This document shows positions 19,801 to 30,241 of a DNA stretch of 64,000 nucleotides, one piece after another. A model generated the notes under the pieces. The model was given only the letters and a program-made list of their open reading frames with translations, was not told the origin of the DNA and searched no databases. Position 1 is the stretch's first letter. Each line of letters starts with the position of its first letter. A program made the translations under genes and the position numbers. The stretch is from Macrocybe gigantea (taxonomy: Eukaryota > Basidiomycota > Agaricomycetes > Agaricales > Callistosporiaceae), in contig SJRY01000136.1 in NCBI GenBank assembly GCA_011319805.1, forward strand, positions 124,001-188,000, written 5' to 3'.

Positions 19801-20864
19801 GTTGATCGCACATTCCAAGACATTCGAGGCAGTGATCTACCCTTTGGTGGATTGACTATTATCTTTGGTGGAGACTTTCAGCAGATTCTTCCAGTCATTA
19901 AAAATGGATCCCGTCCAGACATAGTGGGTGCATGCATGCTGCGTTCTCAATTGTGGAGAAAGATTACAGTCCTCCATTTGAGAAGGAACATGCGATTGAA
20001 CACCGATAATCTGGAAGAGCGTGCTTTTGCAGAGTGGCAACTTCAAGTTGGACATGGTCAGCACACAGACATGGATGCCAACATTACTCTTCCTGATCAT
20101 TTTCACTGTGAACACAACACCGTTGCTTCTCTTATCCAAACCATCTATCCAAATATCAACACTCCTATCCAGAATCCACAGCAATACTTTTCTGCTTGCA
20201 CCATTCTGTCTAGCCGCAATGACGATGTGGACTCTCTGAACCATTACATTCTCAGAGACTTTCCTGGAGCAGAGCAAGTCTTTCACAGTGCTGATTCGGT
20301 CCCTGCAAGCAACAATGGTGAACAGCTGCTCTATCCAATAGAGTATTTGAACTCTATCAATTGTTCAGGACTGCCACTGGCCAAGCTAGCTCTCAAAATA
20401 GGCTGTCCTGTCATGGTGTTGCGCAATCTGGATACAGGCCATGGTGTTTGCAATGGGAGTCGAGGAATCATCACTCGGATTCGTAATCATGTTCTGGAGC
20501 TAAGGCTCATCACAGGTGATCATGCAGGAGAGTTGATCTTCATCCCACGTATCAAGCATGAGCCACCAGAAGGACAAGTGCCATTCCCACTCACTCGGCT
20601 TCAATTTCCCATCCGCTTATGCTTTGCTATGACAATCAACAAGTCGCAAGGCCAATCAGTAACACATGTTGGGCTGGATTTACGTACACCGGTTTTCACT
20701 CATGGTCAGTTTTATGTTGCTATATCACGGGTAACATCAGTACATAACATTAAAGCAATATGGGAAGCGGACAAGATAGATAGTGTAACTAAAAACTTTG
20801 TATATAATGAAGTACTATTGGATTAAATATTTAAAGTGCATTACAAAAGGCCGGGGGCATAAAA

Positions 20865-20891
20865 GTGCCAGCGGCACGTGTTATATACTTG
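20865..20891 (+). other. 3' terminal hairpin and end of Helitron A2
   Basis: GTGCC-AGC-GGCAC, then 14 nt ending CTTG. The first base of Helitron B1 (TCTATAAAG) follows at 20892. Confidence 0.85.
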
Positions 20892-21229
20892 TCTATAAAG
20901 AAGGGGACAAGGCAGAATGCTGACGTAAAAATTGGTAATCTTAGTCAGGATTTGTCAGGATTTGTCAGAATTTGTCAGAAAAGCTGTGTTCTTATGTAAT
21001 AAGGCTGAGTTTCAATGGGACGCAAACGTGTGGATACCTTTTTTCACGCCTCTTTCAATTTTGGGCTCCGTGGGAACAAACAAACCCTAATCCCTACTAT
21101 GTGTGGGGTGAAAGGCAGCTTGAAAACAATCACAATCACAACCTATTCAAAGTTGATTTAGTACCCCCACACACATTGATTGAATAACAAATATTGCTAT
21201 TGACATTGTATGTTGTTTTATAATCCAAG

Positions 21230-21445
21230 ATGACTTTCTGGCTTAATAACTAAATTTTGCCAATAGAAACCAATTGATTGATTGACTGTCTACAAATTGT
21301 TACAATTTGTAACTGAACTAAAACATGTGAGTTGATACAAAATGATCTTTGGCTTAATAACTAAATTTTGCCAATAGAAACCAATTGATTGATTGACTAT
21401 CTACAAATTGTTACAATTTGTAACTGAACTAAAACATGTAAGTTG
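21230..21445. repeat. 111-bp tandem duplication with nested palindromes
   Basis: The segment starting GGCTTAATAACTAAATTTTG at 21240 is repeated at 21351, an offset of 111 bp, with few differences. Each unit contains the perfect inverted repeat ACAAATTGT-T-ACAATTTGT (21292-21310; 21402-21420). It lies in the leader of the B1 RepHel gene. Confidence 0.8.
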
Positions 21446-21491
21446 CTGCTTTATTATAAAAAATAACTTATATATATTGATATTATAATAG

Positions 21492-24400
21492 GGCTACAAA
21501 TACAAATTCTTCACCTACTACTCCTGAAAGAGAGCGAACTGCTACCCGTACAGCAGATCATAATGATCGATTACAAATGACAGATCCAGAAGAACGTCGT
21601 GCACGGCAAAATAGGCCTATTACTTCTGCATTGCCTCAATCAGATTTTTCTGCAAACTTGGCTGCTGCTATTCCTCAAGTTGTTATACCTGCTTCTATTG
21701 ATGCTCCAAGGCAATATCCTATGCCTACTATTCCTTTGGCTCAACTACAAGCTGGATCAAGAACTTTAGAGGCACCTTTTCAATATCAAAATCCTTTATT
21801 ATCTGCTATACCAGAAACTCGGTTGCCTGCTGGATGGGATGCTCCTTTGCAAAATCCTATTCCTATTGTTCCACCTCTTCCACTTCTACAAACAAGAAGA
21901 GGAAGAGGTAGAGGAAGGGTTCAAAATCCTATAGATCCTGCTATTCAGCAACAAATGCTACAGCATTTTGCTGAACAGAGAAGAGCTGCTGAGAGAGATC
22001 AGAGAGAAGCCGAACTTAGAAGACAAGAAGCAGAGTTACAAAATATTAGAAGGCAGCAATCTGCTCAGGCTGAAAGCAGACAACATCAAATAGAGGAAAT
22101 GGAAAGGCAGCAATCTGCTCAGGCTGAAAGCAGTCAACATCAAATAGAGGAAATGGAAAGGCGGCAATCTGCTCATGCTGAAAGCAGACAGCAACAAGCT
22201 GAACAGATTAGAATACAGCAGGCTACTGAAGCAGAAGCTGTTAGACAGCATCAGCTGTTAATTCAGCAACAAGCTCATCAGCAAAATGCTGTGGCACAAC
22301 AGCAGGCTCTAAATGAGCAACCACGCTATCAGGATCCTCCAAGGATCGATATTCAAGCAGCTTTAGAGGCACGCAGAAGACAAGACCAAGAATTGATTCA
22401 GCAGGTCTACAACATGTGGAGACAGCAGCGTCAAGCTGATGAACTTCAGCAGCAGGATGAATTAGAAGCTGAAAATAGAAGAAGACAAGAGGATCAAGAA
22501 CTTATTGAAAGAATGCTACGCTTGGAACAAATTGGAAATAATATGTCTGCTGATCGGCTTCGTAACTATCAAGCTCAAATTGCTATACGAGCACAAATGC
22601 TTATTGAGCAAGATGTAGCAGATGGAACTGCATTTTCTTATAATAGGCAGCATGGCTTTTCTGAACACCATCCACCACCTCTTAATCCACCACCTCTTAA
22701 TAATCCACCACCTCTTAATAATCCACTACAGCCTTTACATTCTCATATACGCCGAGTTGGTGGAGCAAGACATCATTTGCCAAAAGGTCGAATGCCTTAT
22801 CATGAGCCTGAACAAAGACATTCTCTTGGACCAATGAATGTACAATGTTCCAAGTGTAATGCACTTCACTTTAATGCAGAAAAGCTTGCTTCTTCTACAC
22901 GTCAAGAATCAAAGTTTGGATCCTGCTGTCTTGAAGGTCAAATTAGACTGCCAGAATTCCAGCCTCCTCCTGCTGATCTCAAAAATCTTTATAATGGAAC
23001 AAGTCCTTACTCAAAAGAGTTTAAGGATAACATCCGTCAATATAATGCTGCTTTTGCATTTACTTCTCTGGGCGTTAATATCGATCAATCTGTAACTGCC
23101 ACATCAGGTCCTTACTCATTTCGAATCAATGGCGAACTTCATCATCTTACTGGAGCACTTATTCCACCTTCTGGAGCAATTCCTATATATGCTCAGATTT
23201 ATATCCATGATCCTATTGTTCAAGCACAAGCCAGAGAACAAAATAATCCCAATCTCAACTCTGCAATCATGACCCAAATCCAGGGTGTGCTTAATGAAAC
23301 CCATCCTTATGTTCCTCTTTATCAACAAGCATATGATATTATGAAGAACAAACCTGCTGAAGAACATCAAAATATTAGAATACGTCTTCGAGCAGAAAGA
23401 GACAAGGATTTGCGTCGATACAACTTGCCCACTGCTAATGATGAAGTGGCTGCTATTATTCCTGGTGATGGATCAGAAGAGCGCTTGGACCACAGAGATA
23501 TTATTCTTCGACTTCAAGGTGGAGGTCTTCGAAGAATAAGCCATTTACATCCTTCCTATGCCTCTCTTCATTATGTTTTATTCTTTCCTCATGGAGAAGA
23601 TGGTTGGCATAATCAAATTCCAGCTCATATACAAGAAGGAAGAAGAGCACGCTCTAAAAACATTACTCAAAGATGCTATCATGCATATCGATTGCATTCA
23701 AGACCAGGAGATCAGCCACTTTTATTTTGGGGTGGAAATCTATTTCAACAATATGTTGTTGATGCATGGGCTTCAATTGATCAAAGTAATTTGAATTGGG
23801 TCAGAACACATCAAAAGGAGTTGAGAGCAGATGTATACTCTGGGCTTCGTGATGCTGCATTAGGTGATCGGGATGAAAATATAAATCTGGCTAATCATGG
23901 ACGACGCATCATTCTTCCTTCTACATATGTTGGCAGTGAACGTCATATGAACCAGCTCTTTCAAGATTCAATGGCCATTTGTCGTGCATATCGAAAACCT
24001 GACATCTTCTTGACTATGACTGCAAATCCTAACTGGCCTGAAATTCAAGAGCAGTTATTACAAGATGTTCCTCCATCTCTTGGATCTAATCATCACAGAA
24101 GAAAGCAAAAAGCTTCTGATCGACCTGATATTGTTGCACGTGTCTTTGAACAAAAGAAAAATGCTCTTCTCAAAGAAATCAAAAATGGTTTTTTTGGAAA
24201 AGCTGTTGCAATGGTTCATACAATTGAATTTCAGAAAAGAGGCCTTCCTCATATCCATCTTCTCATCTTTCTCGACACCGATGACAAAATTCGAAATGCA
24301 GCAGATGTCGACTCTATTGTTTCTGCTCAACTTCCTGATCCTGAAACAGAACCCATGCTATTTGAAACTATCTCCAATTGTATGCTCCATGGTCCATGTG

Positions 24401-27119
24401 GAACTGCAAAGCCTGGAGCAAAATGCATGATGGATGGAAAATGCAGTAAACGATATCCAAGAGAATTTCGAGAAAATACATTATTTGGTGAAGATGGCTA
24501 TCCTCTTTATGCTCGCCCCAATAATGGTCGTACTGTCATCAAGAATGGATATACCTATGATAATAGAGATGTTGTTCCATATAATCCTGATCTTTCTGCA
24601 AGGTAAGTTTTTGCCTTGATTATAGTAACATAATTTATAACATTATGTTTTTTTTTAGATATAACTGTCATATCAATGTTGAAATATGTGCTTCTGTGGA
24701 TGCTGTCAAATATATCCACAAGTACATTTATAAAGGACATGATAGAACAACTCTTGAAGTCCTCGATGAACAAGATCGTAATGAAGTCAAGGAATATCTC
24801 GATGCTCGATTCATTGGCTCTGTGGAAAGCTGTTGGCATATCTTTGAATTCAATATGCATGCAGAATACCCTCATGTCTACCGCCTTCCTGTTCATCTTG
24901 AAGACCAGCAATTGGTATACTTTAATCCAGATGACAATATTCTTGATGTCTTGGATAGAGGTTCTACCAAAGAAACTCCTCTTACTGCATGGTTCAAGAT
25001 TAATCAAACAAATGAAGCTGCTAGGAATACAACTTATCAAGACTTTCCAAAAACTTGGGTTTATAATACCAAAACCAAGACTTGGAAACCAAGACAAAGA
25101 GATTATGCAATTGGGCGAATGTATTTCGCATCCCCTATACAGGGTGAAAGGTTTTACCTTAGACTTTTGCTTACAGTCATTACAGGTATTATCTTTATTA
25201 CTTGGTTAAATATTCTATTTCTAATAATTGCTATTATAGGTGCAACTTCCTTTGCTAATTTCCGTACTGTCAATGGTGTTGTCTATAACACCTATCGTGA
25301 AGCCTGTATTGCATTGGGCTTATTGCAAGATGATAATGAATGGATTCAATGTCTTACAGAAGCAGGAGCTATGCAAGTTGGATCAGCTCTTCGAACTCTA
25401 TTTGCTACTATCTTACTCCATTGCCATCCTACTTCTCCTGGCGAACTCTGGCAACAATTCCGTCATCAAATTTGTGATGATCTTCCTCATAGGCTTCATA
25501 CTATTTATCCAAACTAGCAATTCTCTCAGGATGATGTCTATATGTATGGCCTTCATCTTCTAGATCAAATTCTTAGAAGGTCGAATAGGGAGATCAATCA
25601 ATTTGCTGGCATGCCTGCTTTGACAGGAAACTGGCAAATTGATATTCCTACAAATATGATACTTCAAGCTCAAAGGGACTACAATATAGAGGAGCTTAAC
25701 ACTAGAGTTGCCCACAATATCCAGCTCTTTAATCCTCAGCAAATGCAAGTTTACAATACTGCTATGGACTCCATCAATCATAATCGGGGTCAACTCTTAT
25801 TCATTCAGAGTGCAGGTGGTTGTGGCAAGACATTTGTCTGCAATACCATTGCTGCAGCTGTTCGAGCTCAACATCAAATTGCTCTTTGTGTTGCATCATC
25901 TGGAATTGCTGCACTTCTCCTAGAAGGTGGTCGCACTGCTCATTCCACATTCCGAATTCCTATTATCCTTGATGAAGCATCCACTTGCCCTATTCTTCGA
26001 GGATCTGAAATTCATCAGGTTCTTGAACAAACAGCAGTAATCATATGGGATGAAGTTCCTATGCAACACAAGCATGCTATTGATGCTGTTGATTGCACTC
26101 TACGTGATCTTCTTCGAAAACCCACTCTTCCATTTGCTGGCATTACAGTGCTCTTTGGAGGTGATTTTCGTCAAACTCTTTCTGTTATTCCTAAAGGCAC
26201 TCGCCAGCAAATCATTTCCGCCTCTCTTAAACGAAGTTCACTCTGGAGATATATTACAGTTTATCAACTCGAGCAAAATATGCGCCTTGAACAGATACCA
26301 GAAAACCTTGCTCATGCTAATTGGCTATTGGATATTGGAGAAGGCAGAACAGTTGATGAACAGGAACAAATCACAATTCCTGAGCAAATGATCTGCACTG
26401 AAAACACAATCAATAATCTTATCAATTTCACCTATCCTGACATCGAACTTGGTAGTCATGAAGATCAATACTACCTTGATCGTACCATATTATCATGCAC
26501 TAATGATGATGTGGATAACAACAACACCATTATTCTTCACAAATTTCCAGGAGAAGAAAAGATACTTCTTAGTGCAGATAGCGTGGAATCAGGAGAAGAA
26601 GACTTTCAGCCATATCCTGTTGAGTATCTCAACTCACTCAAAGCAGGTGGTCTTCCTTTAGCAAGGCTAGCTTTGAAGACAGGTTGTCCAATTATGCTAC
26701 TTCGAAATTTTGATCCTTCAATTGGACTATGCAATGGAACTCAGTTGATTGTATTGGAAATAGGAGAAAGAGTATTGAGATGCAGGATAATTAGTGGAGA
26801 TACCAAGTTTGCAAGAACTATTGTTTTCATTCCTCGAATTTCTCTTACTCCATCAGCTGAAAATCTTCCTATACCTCTTCGAAGGCATCAATTCCCTGTA
26901 CGACTTGCATTCTGCATGACAGTTAATAAATCACAAGGACAATCTGTCAAGCGAGTTGGATTAGATCTTAGGTCTCCAGTTTTTTCACATGGACAATTAT
27001 ATGTTGCATTATCAAGATGTACATCAGGGAATCGTATAAAGATACTATTAAACAATACTAATAGAGATAGAAAGACTCCCAATATTGTATTTAAAGAAAT
27101 ACTTACAGGAGTTTTGTAA
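21492..27119 (+). pseudogene. RepHel of Helitron B1, premature stop
   Basis: The coding exons are about 21492-24602, 24659-25185 and 25240-27119; the initiating exon upstream of the acceptor at 21490-21491 is not resolved. Introns 24603-24658 (GTAAGT..TAG) and 25186-25239 (GTATTA..TAG) interrupt the Rep domain. The N terminus is Gln/Glu-rich and predicted coiled coil. It is followed by CSKCNALHF..GSCC, HUH motif GLPHIH (about 24240), YIHKYIYKGHD (about 24712-24745) and a PIF1-like helicase with GCGKTF, WDEVPMQ, GGDFRQTL, NKSQGQSV and YVALSR. An in-frame TAG at 25515-25517, between Rep and helicase, truncates the protein; the frame is otherwise open to 27119. Confidence 0.9.
22051..22200 (+). 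repeat. 54-bp repeat encoding an 18-residue coiled-coil unit
   Basis: The unit encodes RQQSAQAESRQHQIEEME and is repeated about 2.7 times in frame with minor changes. It builds a charged Gln/Glu-rich helix in the N terminus of the B1 RepHel protein. Confidence 0.85.
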
Positions 27120-27155
27120 ATAAATCTATTTGGACTATTTGGATTTCAATTACAA

Positions 27156-27183
27156 GTGGCAAAGCCACGGGTTCTTAAGCTCG
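27156..27183 (+). other. 3' terminal hairpin and end of Helitron B1
   Basis: GTGGC-AAA-GCCAC followed by GGGTTCTTAAGCTCG. Helitron B2 starts with TCTATAAAG at 27184. Confidence 0.85.
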
Positions 27184-27354
27184 TCTATAAAGAAGGGGAC
27201 AAGGCAGAATGCTGACGTAAAAATTGGTAATCTTAGTCAGAATTTGTCAGAAAAGCTGTGTTCTTATGTAATAAGGCTGAGTTTCAATGGGACACAAATG
27301 TGTGGACACCTTTTTTCATGCCTCTTTCAATTTTGGGCTCTGTGGGAACAAATA

Positions 27355-28476
27355 CGAGGATCTGAAATTCATCAGGTTCTTGAACAAACAGCAGTAATCA
27401 TATGGGATGAAGTTCCTATGCAATACAAGCATGCTATTGATGCTGTTGATTGCACTCTACGTGATCTTCTTCGAAAACCCACTCTTCCATTTGCTGGCAT
27501 TACAGTGCTCTTTGGAGGTGATTTTCGTCAAACTCTTCCTGTTATTCCTAAAGGCACTCGCCAGCAAATCATTTCCGCCTCTCTTAAATGAAGTTCACTC
27601 TGGAGATATATTATAGTTTATCAACTCGAGCAAAATATGCACCTTGAACAGATACCAGAAAACCTTGCTCATGCTAATTGGCTATTGGATATTGGAGAAG
27701 GCAGAACAGTTGATGAACAGGAACAAATCACAATTTCTGAGCAAATGATCTGCATTGAAAACACGATCAATAATCTTATCAATTTCACCTATCCTGACAT
27801 CGAACTTGGTGGTCATGAAGATCAATACTACCTTGATCGTGCCATATTATCATGCACTAATGATGATGTGGATAACAACAACACCATTATTCTTCACAAA
27901 TTTCCAGAAGAAGAAAAGATACTTCTTAGTGCAGATAGTGTGGAATCAGGAGAGGAAGACTTTCAGCCATATCCTGTTGAGTATCTCAACTCACTCAAAG
28001 CAGGTGGTCTTCCTTTAGCAAGGCTAGCTTTGAAGACAGGTTGTCCAATTATGCTACTTCGAAATTTTGATCCTTCAATTGAACTATGCAATGGAACTTG
28101 GTTGATTGTATTGGAAATAGAAGAAAGAGTATTGAGATGCAGAATAATTAGTAGAGATACCAAGTTTGCAAGAACTATTGTTTTCATTCCTCGAATTTCT
28201 CTTACTCTATCAGCTGAAAATCTTCCTATACCTCTTCGAAGGCATCAATTCCCTGTACGACTTGCATTCTGCATGACAGTTAATAAATCACAAGGACAAT
28301 CTGTCAAGCGAGTTGGATTAGATCTTAGGTCTCCAGTTTTTTCACATGGACAATTATATGTTGCATTATCAAGATGTACATCAGGGAATCATATAAAGAT
28401 ACTATTAAACAATACTAATAGAGATAGAAAGACTCCCAATATTATATTTAAAGAAATACTTACAGGAGTTTTGTAA
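27355..28476 (+). pseudogene. Helicase remnant of RepHel in Helitron B2
   Basis: This is the C-terminal two thirds of the PIF1-like helicase (from Walker B WDEVPMQ through NKSQGQSV to YVALSR). The Rep domain and Walker A are lost. A TGA at 27589-27591 replaces a CGA of B1. The rest is open from 27637 to 28476. It cannot supply transposase. Confidence 0.9.
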
Positions 28477-28512
28477 ATAAATCTATTTGGACTATTTGGA
28501 TTTTAATTACAA

Positions 28513-28540
28513 GTGGCAAAGCCACGGGTTCTTAAGCTCG
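28513..28540 (+). other. 3' terminal hairpin and end of the Helitron array
   Basis: GTGGC-AAA-GCCAC followed by 15 nt ending CTCG. The next base is T, as expected for insertion before T. The host sequence here forms an inverted repeat CGTTCTT-GT-AAGAACG (28539-28554) across the junction. Confidence 0.8.
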
Positions 28541-28757
28541 TTCTTGTAAGAACGTCAACAGGATGGGATGACAAACCATCCATTCCGGAAACCGTTCGGC
28601 TGTCGCCCTGCCGGACCGGATTCTAGCTATGTTGCTTCATCATCGACTTCTCCCATCGCTATTCTTAGTCAGTATAGGGCTTCCGTTTCCCGAAAAAATG
28701 GATGAATAAAAGAGCAAATCACCATCTGGTTCTACTACCATCTTGTAGCGCCGAACA

Positions 28758-30241
28758 ATGATGGCATCCCTTCCCAATAACGTGAACGTACGCGCACCTA
28801 ATGTCCCCTTCTTCACCCCACTTCAAGATCCTCCTGCGGGTACTGCGTTGAACCCTCAACCCAGTGGCAAACCGATACCGAAGGTGTTCCAGCCTCTTAA
28901 AATCCGAGGCGTAGAGTTCCAGAATAGAATCTTTGTACGTCCGATTTCAGGACAGAGGCGCCGAGCTCCAGCTGACTACTATCCTTTCCAAGTTATCGCC
29001 GCTGTGCCAGTATTCCTCAGAGAATGGGAAGCTACAACCGTGGCATCCAGCTCATCGTAAGCCGCGCGGAGCCATAGAATTTCTCTGGCTCTGCATCTAA
29101 TTCCGCCATACAGTCGGCGGTATTTTGACCAGAGGACCTGGTCTTACGTTCTTCGAGGCCACTGCCGTCACTCCTCAAGGCCGCATCTCGCCCCAAGACG
29201 CCGGAATCTGGTCTGACGATCTCATTGAACCGTTTGCTAACATCGTCCAGTTTGCGCACTCCCAAAACCAGAAGATTGGCATCCAGCTCGCTCATGCAGG
29301 TCGCAAAGCATCTACGCCTGCGCCTTGGATCGCTGGAGATGCGCTGGCATCCGAGGCAGCTGGCGGCTGGCCGAATGATGTCTGGGGTCCATCAATCGTT
29401 CCCTTTCATGAGTCCTTCGCGCATCCGAAGGAGTTATCCAAAGACGGCATCAAGGACATTGTCGGTGCGTTCAGAGACGCCGCTATCCGCTCAGTCAAGG
29501 CTGGTTTTGATGTCGTCGAGATCCACAATGCCCACGGGTATCTTCTGCACGAGTTCTTGAGCCCCATCAGCAACAAGCGGACTGACGAGTATGGAGGGAG
29601 CTTCGAAAATCGTACGAGGCTGACTTTAGAGGTCGTTGACGCTGTCAGAGCTGTCATCCCCCAGGATATGCCTCTCTTCCTCAGGTAAGCAACTGCACTT
29701 GTTCATGATGATTATTCTACGACCTCGTTTATGCAGGATCTCTGCTACCGACTGGCTGGAAGAGGCATTGCCCAACGAGCCGTCTTGGCGTTCCGAAGAT
29801 ACGTGCAAGCTAGCCCCAATTTTGTGGGAGCATGGTGTCGATTTTCTCGACGTTTCCACCGGAGGCAACCACCCGGCGCAGAAGATCAAGCCAGGTCCCG
29901 CTTATCAAGCGCCATTCTCAATCGCCGTGAAGCGCTCCCTTCCACCCTCTGCCCGAGATGGAACGGCGACGCGTGCTGGACTGTTCGTCGGGGCTGTCGG
30001 CGTCATCACCAATGGTCACATCGCGGAGGAGGTCCTTCAGACGGGCGTCGACGCCGTGCTGGTCGGCAGGCAGTTTCAGAAGAATCCTGCCACCGTTTGG
30101 TCATTTGCCGAAGACTTGGGCGTGCAGATCCAGATTTCGTCGCAGATCAGGTGGGGATTTGCTGGAAGGATCAAGAAGGTTTTGGGGGGGACCAGCGAGG
30201 ACACGAACGTCAAGACGGCTGGTTTGACCTCCAAGATCTGA
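28758..30241 (+). CDS. Old Yellow Enzyme-type NADH:flavin oxidoreductase
   Basis: This is an FMN-dependent ene-reductase-like enzyme with a TIM-barrel fold, probably cytosolic. Exons 28758-28934, 28993-29056, 29114-29684 and 29737-30241 give 438 residues. The start MMASLPNN is the first ATG. Visible family motifs are PLCQYS (spliced exon 2), [26 protein letters not shown] with the His/His pair that binds substrate, and [17 protein letters not shown]. The C-terminal FMN-phosphate region has [16 protein letters not shown] and [13 protein letters not shown]. Intron 1 ends in AAG; the other introns end in CAG. The motif set fits the YqjM-like branch. The ATG is only 217 bp from the end of the Helitron array, so its promoter is short or partly within transposon sequence. 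The true substrate is unknown. Confidence 0.93.

Larger units (their letters stand above)
6633..20826 (+). pseudogene. RepHel of Helitron A2, interrupted by LTR element
   Basis: The exons mirror A1: about 6633-7094, intron 7095-7152, exon 7153-7251, intron 7252-7309, then the large exon from 7310. That exon is cut at 7709/7710 by the retrotransposon and resumes at 16837-20826. The left stub encodes the Pro-rich region and the CxxC..CC block. The right part encodes the Rep domain (GLPHMH near 18076; YIYKYVYKGHD near 18485) and the whole PIF1-like helicase (GPGGTGKT near 19525, WDEAPM near 19760, GGDFQQILPV, INKSQGQSV, YVAISR). Reading frame is preserved across the target site, so the protein was probably intact before the insertion. 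It differs from A1 at scattered residues, which argues for two separate copies rather than an assembly duplication. Confidence 0.92.
5970..20891 (+). mobile_element. Helitron A2, split by an LTR retrotransposon
   Basis: This second family-A copy begins TCAATAAAGAATGGGAGG at 5970 and ends in the same hairpin (20865-20877) and CTTG (20888-20891). It is interrupted by the Ty3/Gypsy element at 7710-16836. The two halves together are about 5.8 kb, like A1, and are closely similar to A1 with scattered substitutions. The RepHel frame downstream of the insertion is continuous for 1,326 codons, and the A1-type deletion is absent. Apart from the retrotransposon I see no disabling change in this copy. 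Confidence 0.92.
20892..27183 (+). mobile_element. Helitron B1 (autonomous type, nonsense mutation)
   Basis: The element is 6.3 kb. It starts TCTATAAAGAAGGGGAC at 20892 and ends in hairpin GTGGC-AAA-GCCAC (27156-27168) followed by 15 nt ending CTCG (27180-27183). Its protein is homologous to that of family A but clearly diverged, the DNA is AT-richer, and the gene has introns at different places. It sits directly between Helitron A2 and Helitron B2. Confidence 0.9.
27184..28540 (+). mobile_element. Helitron B2, internally deleted copy
   Basis: The element is 1.36 kb and has both B termini: TCTATAAAGAAGGGGAC at the start and the hairpin 28513-28525 with CTCG at 28537-28540. Bases 27184-27352 match the first part of B1. 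After a 2-base filler (27353-27354) the sequence continues with the helicase part of B1 from about 25997, so roughly 4.9 kb is missing. Host sequence starts at 28541. Confidence 0.9.
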
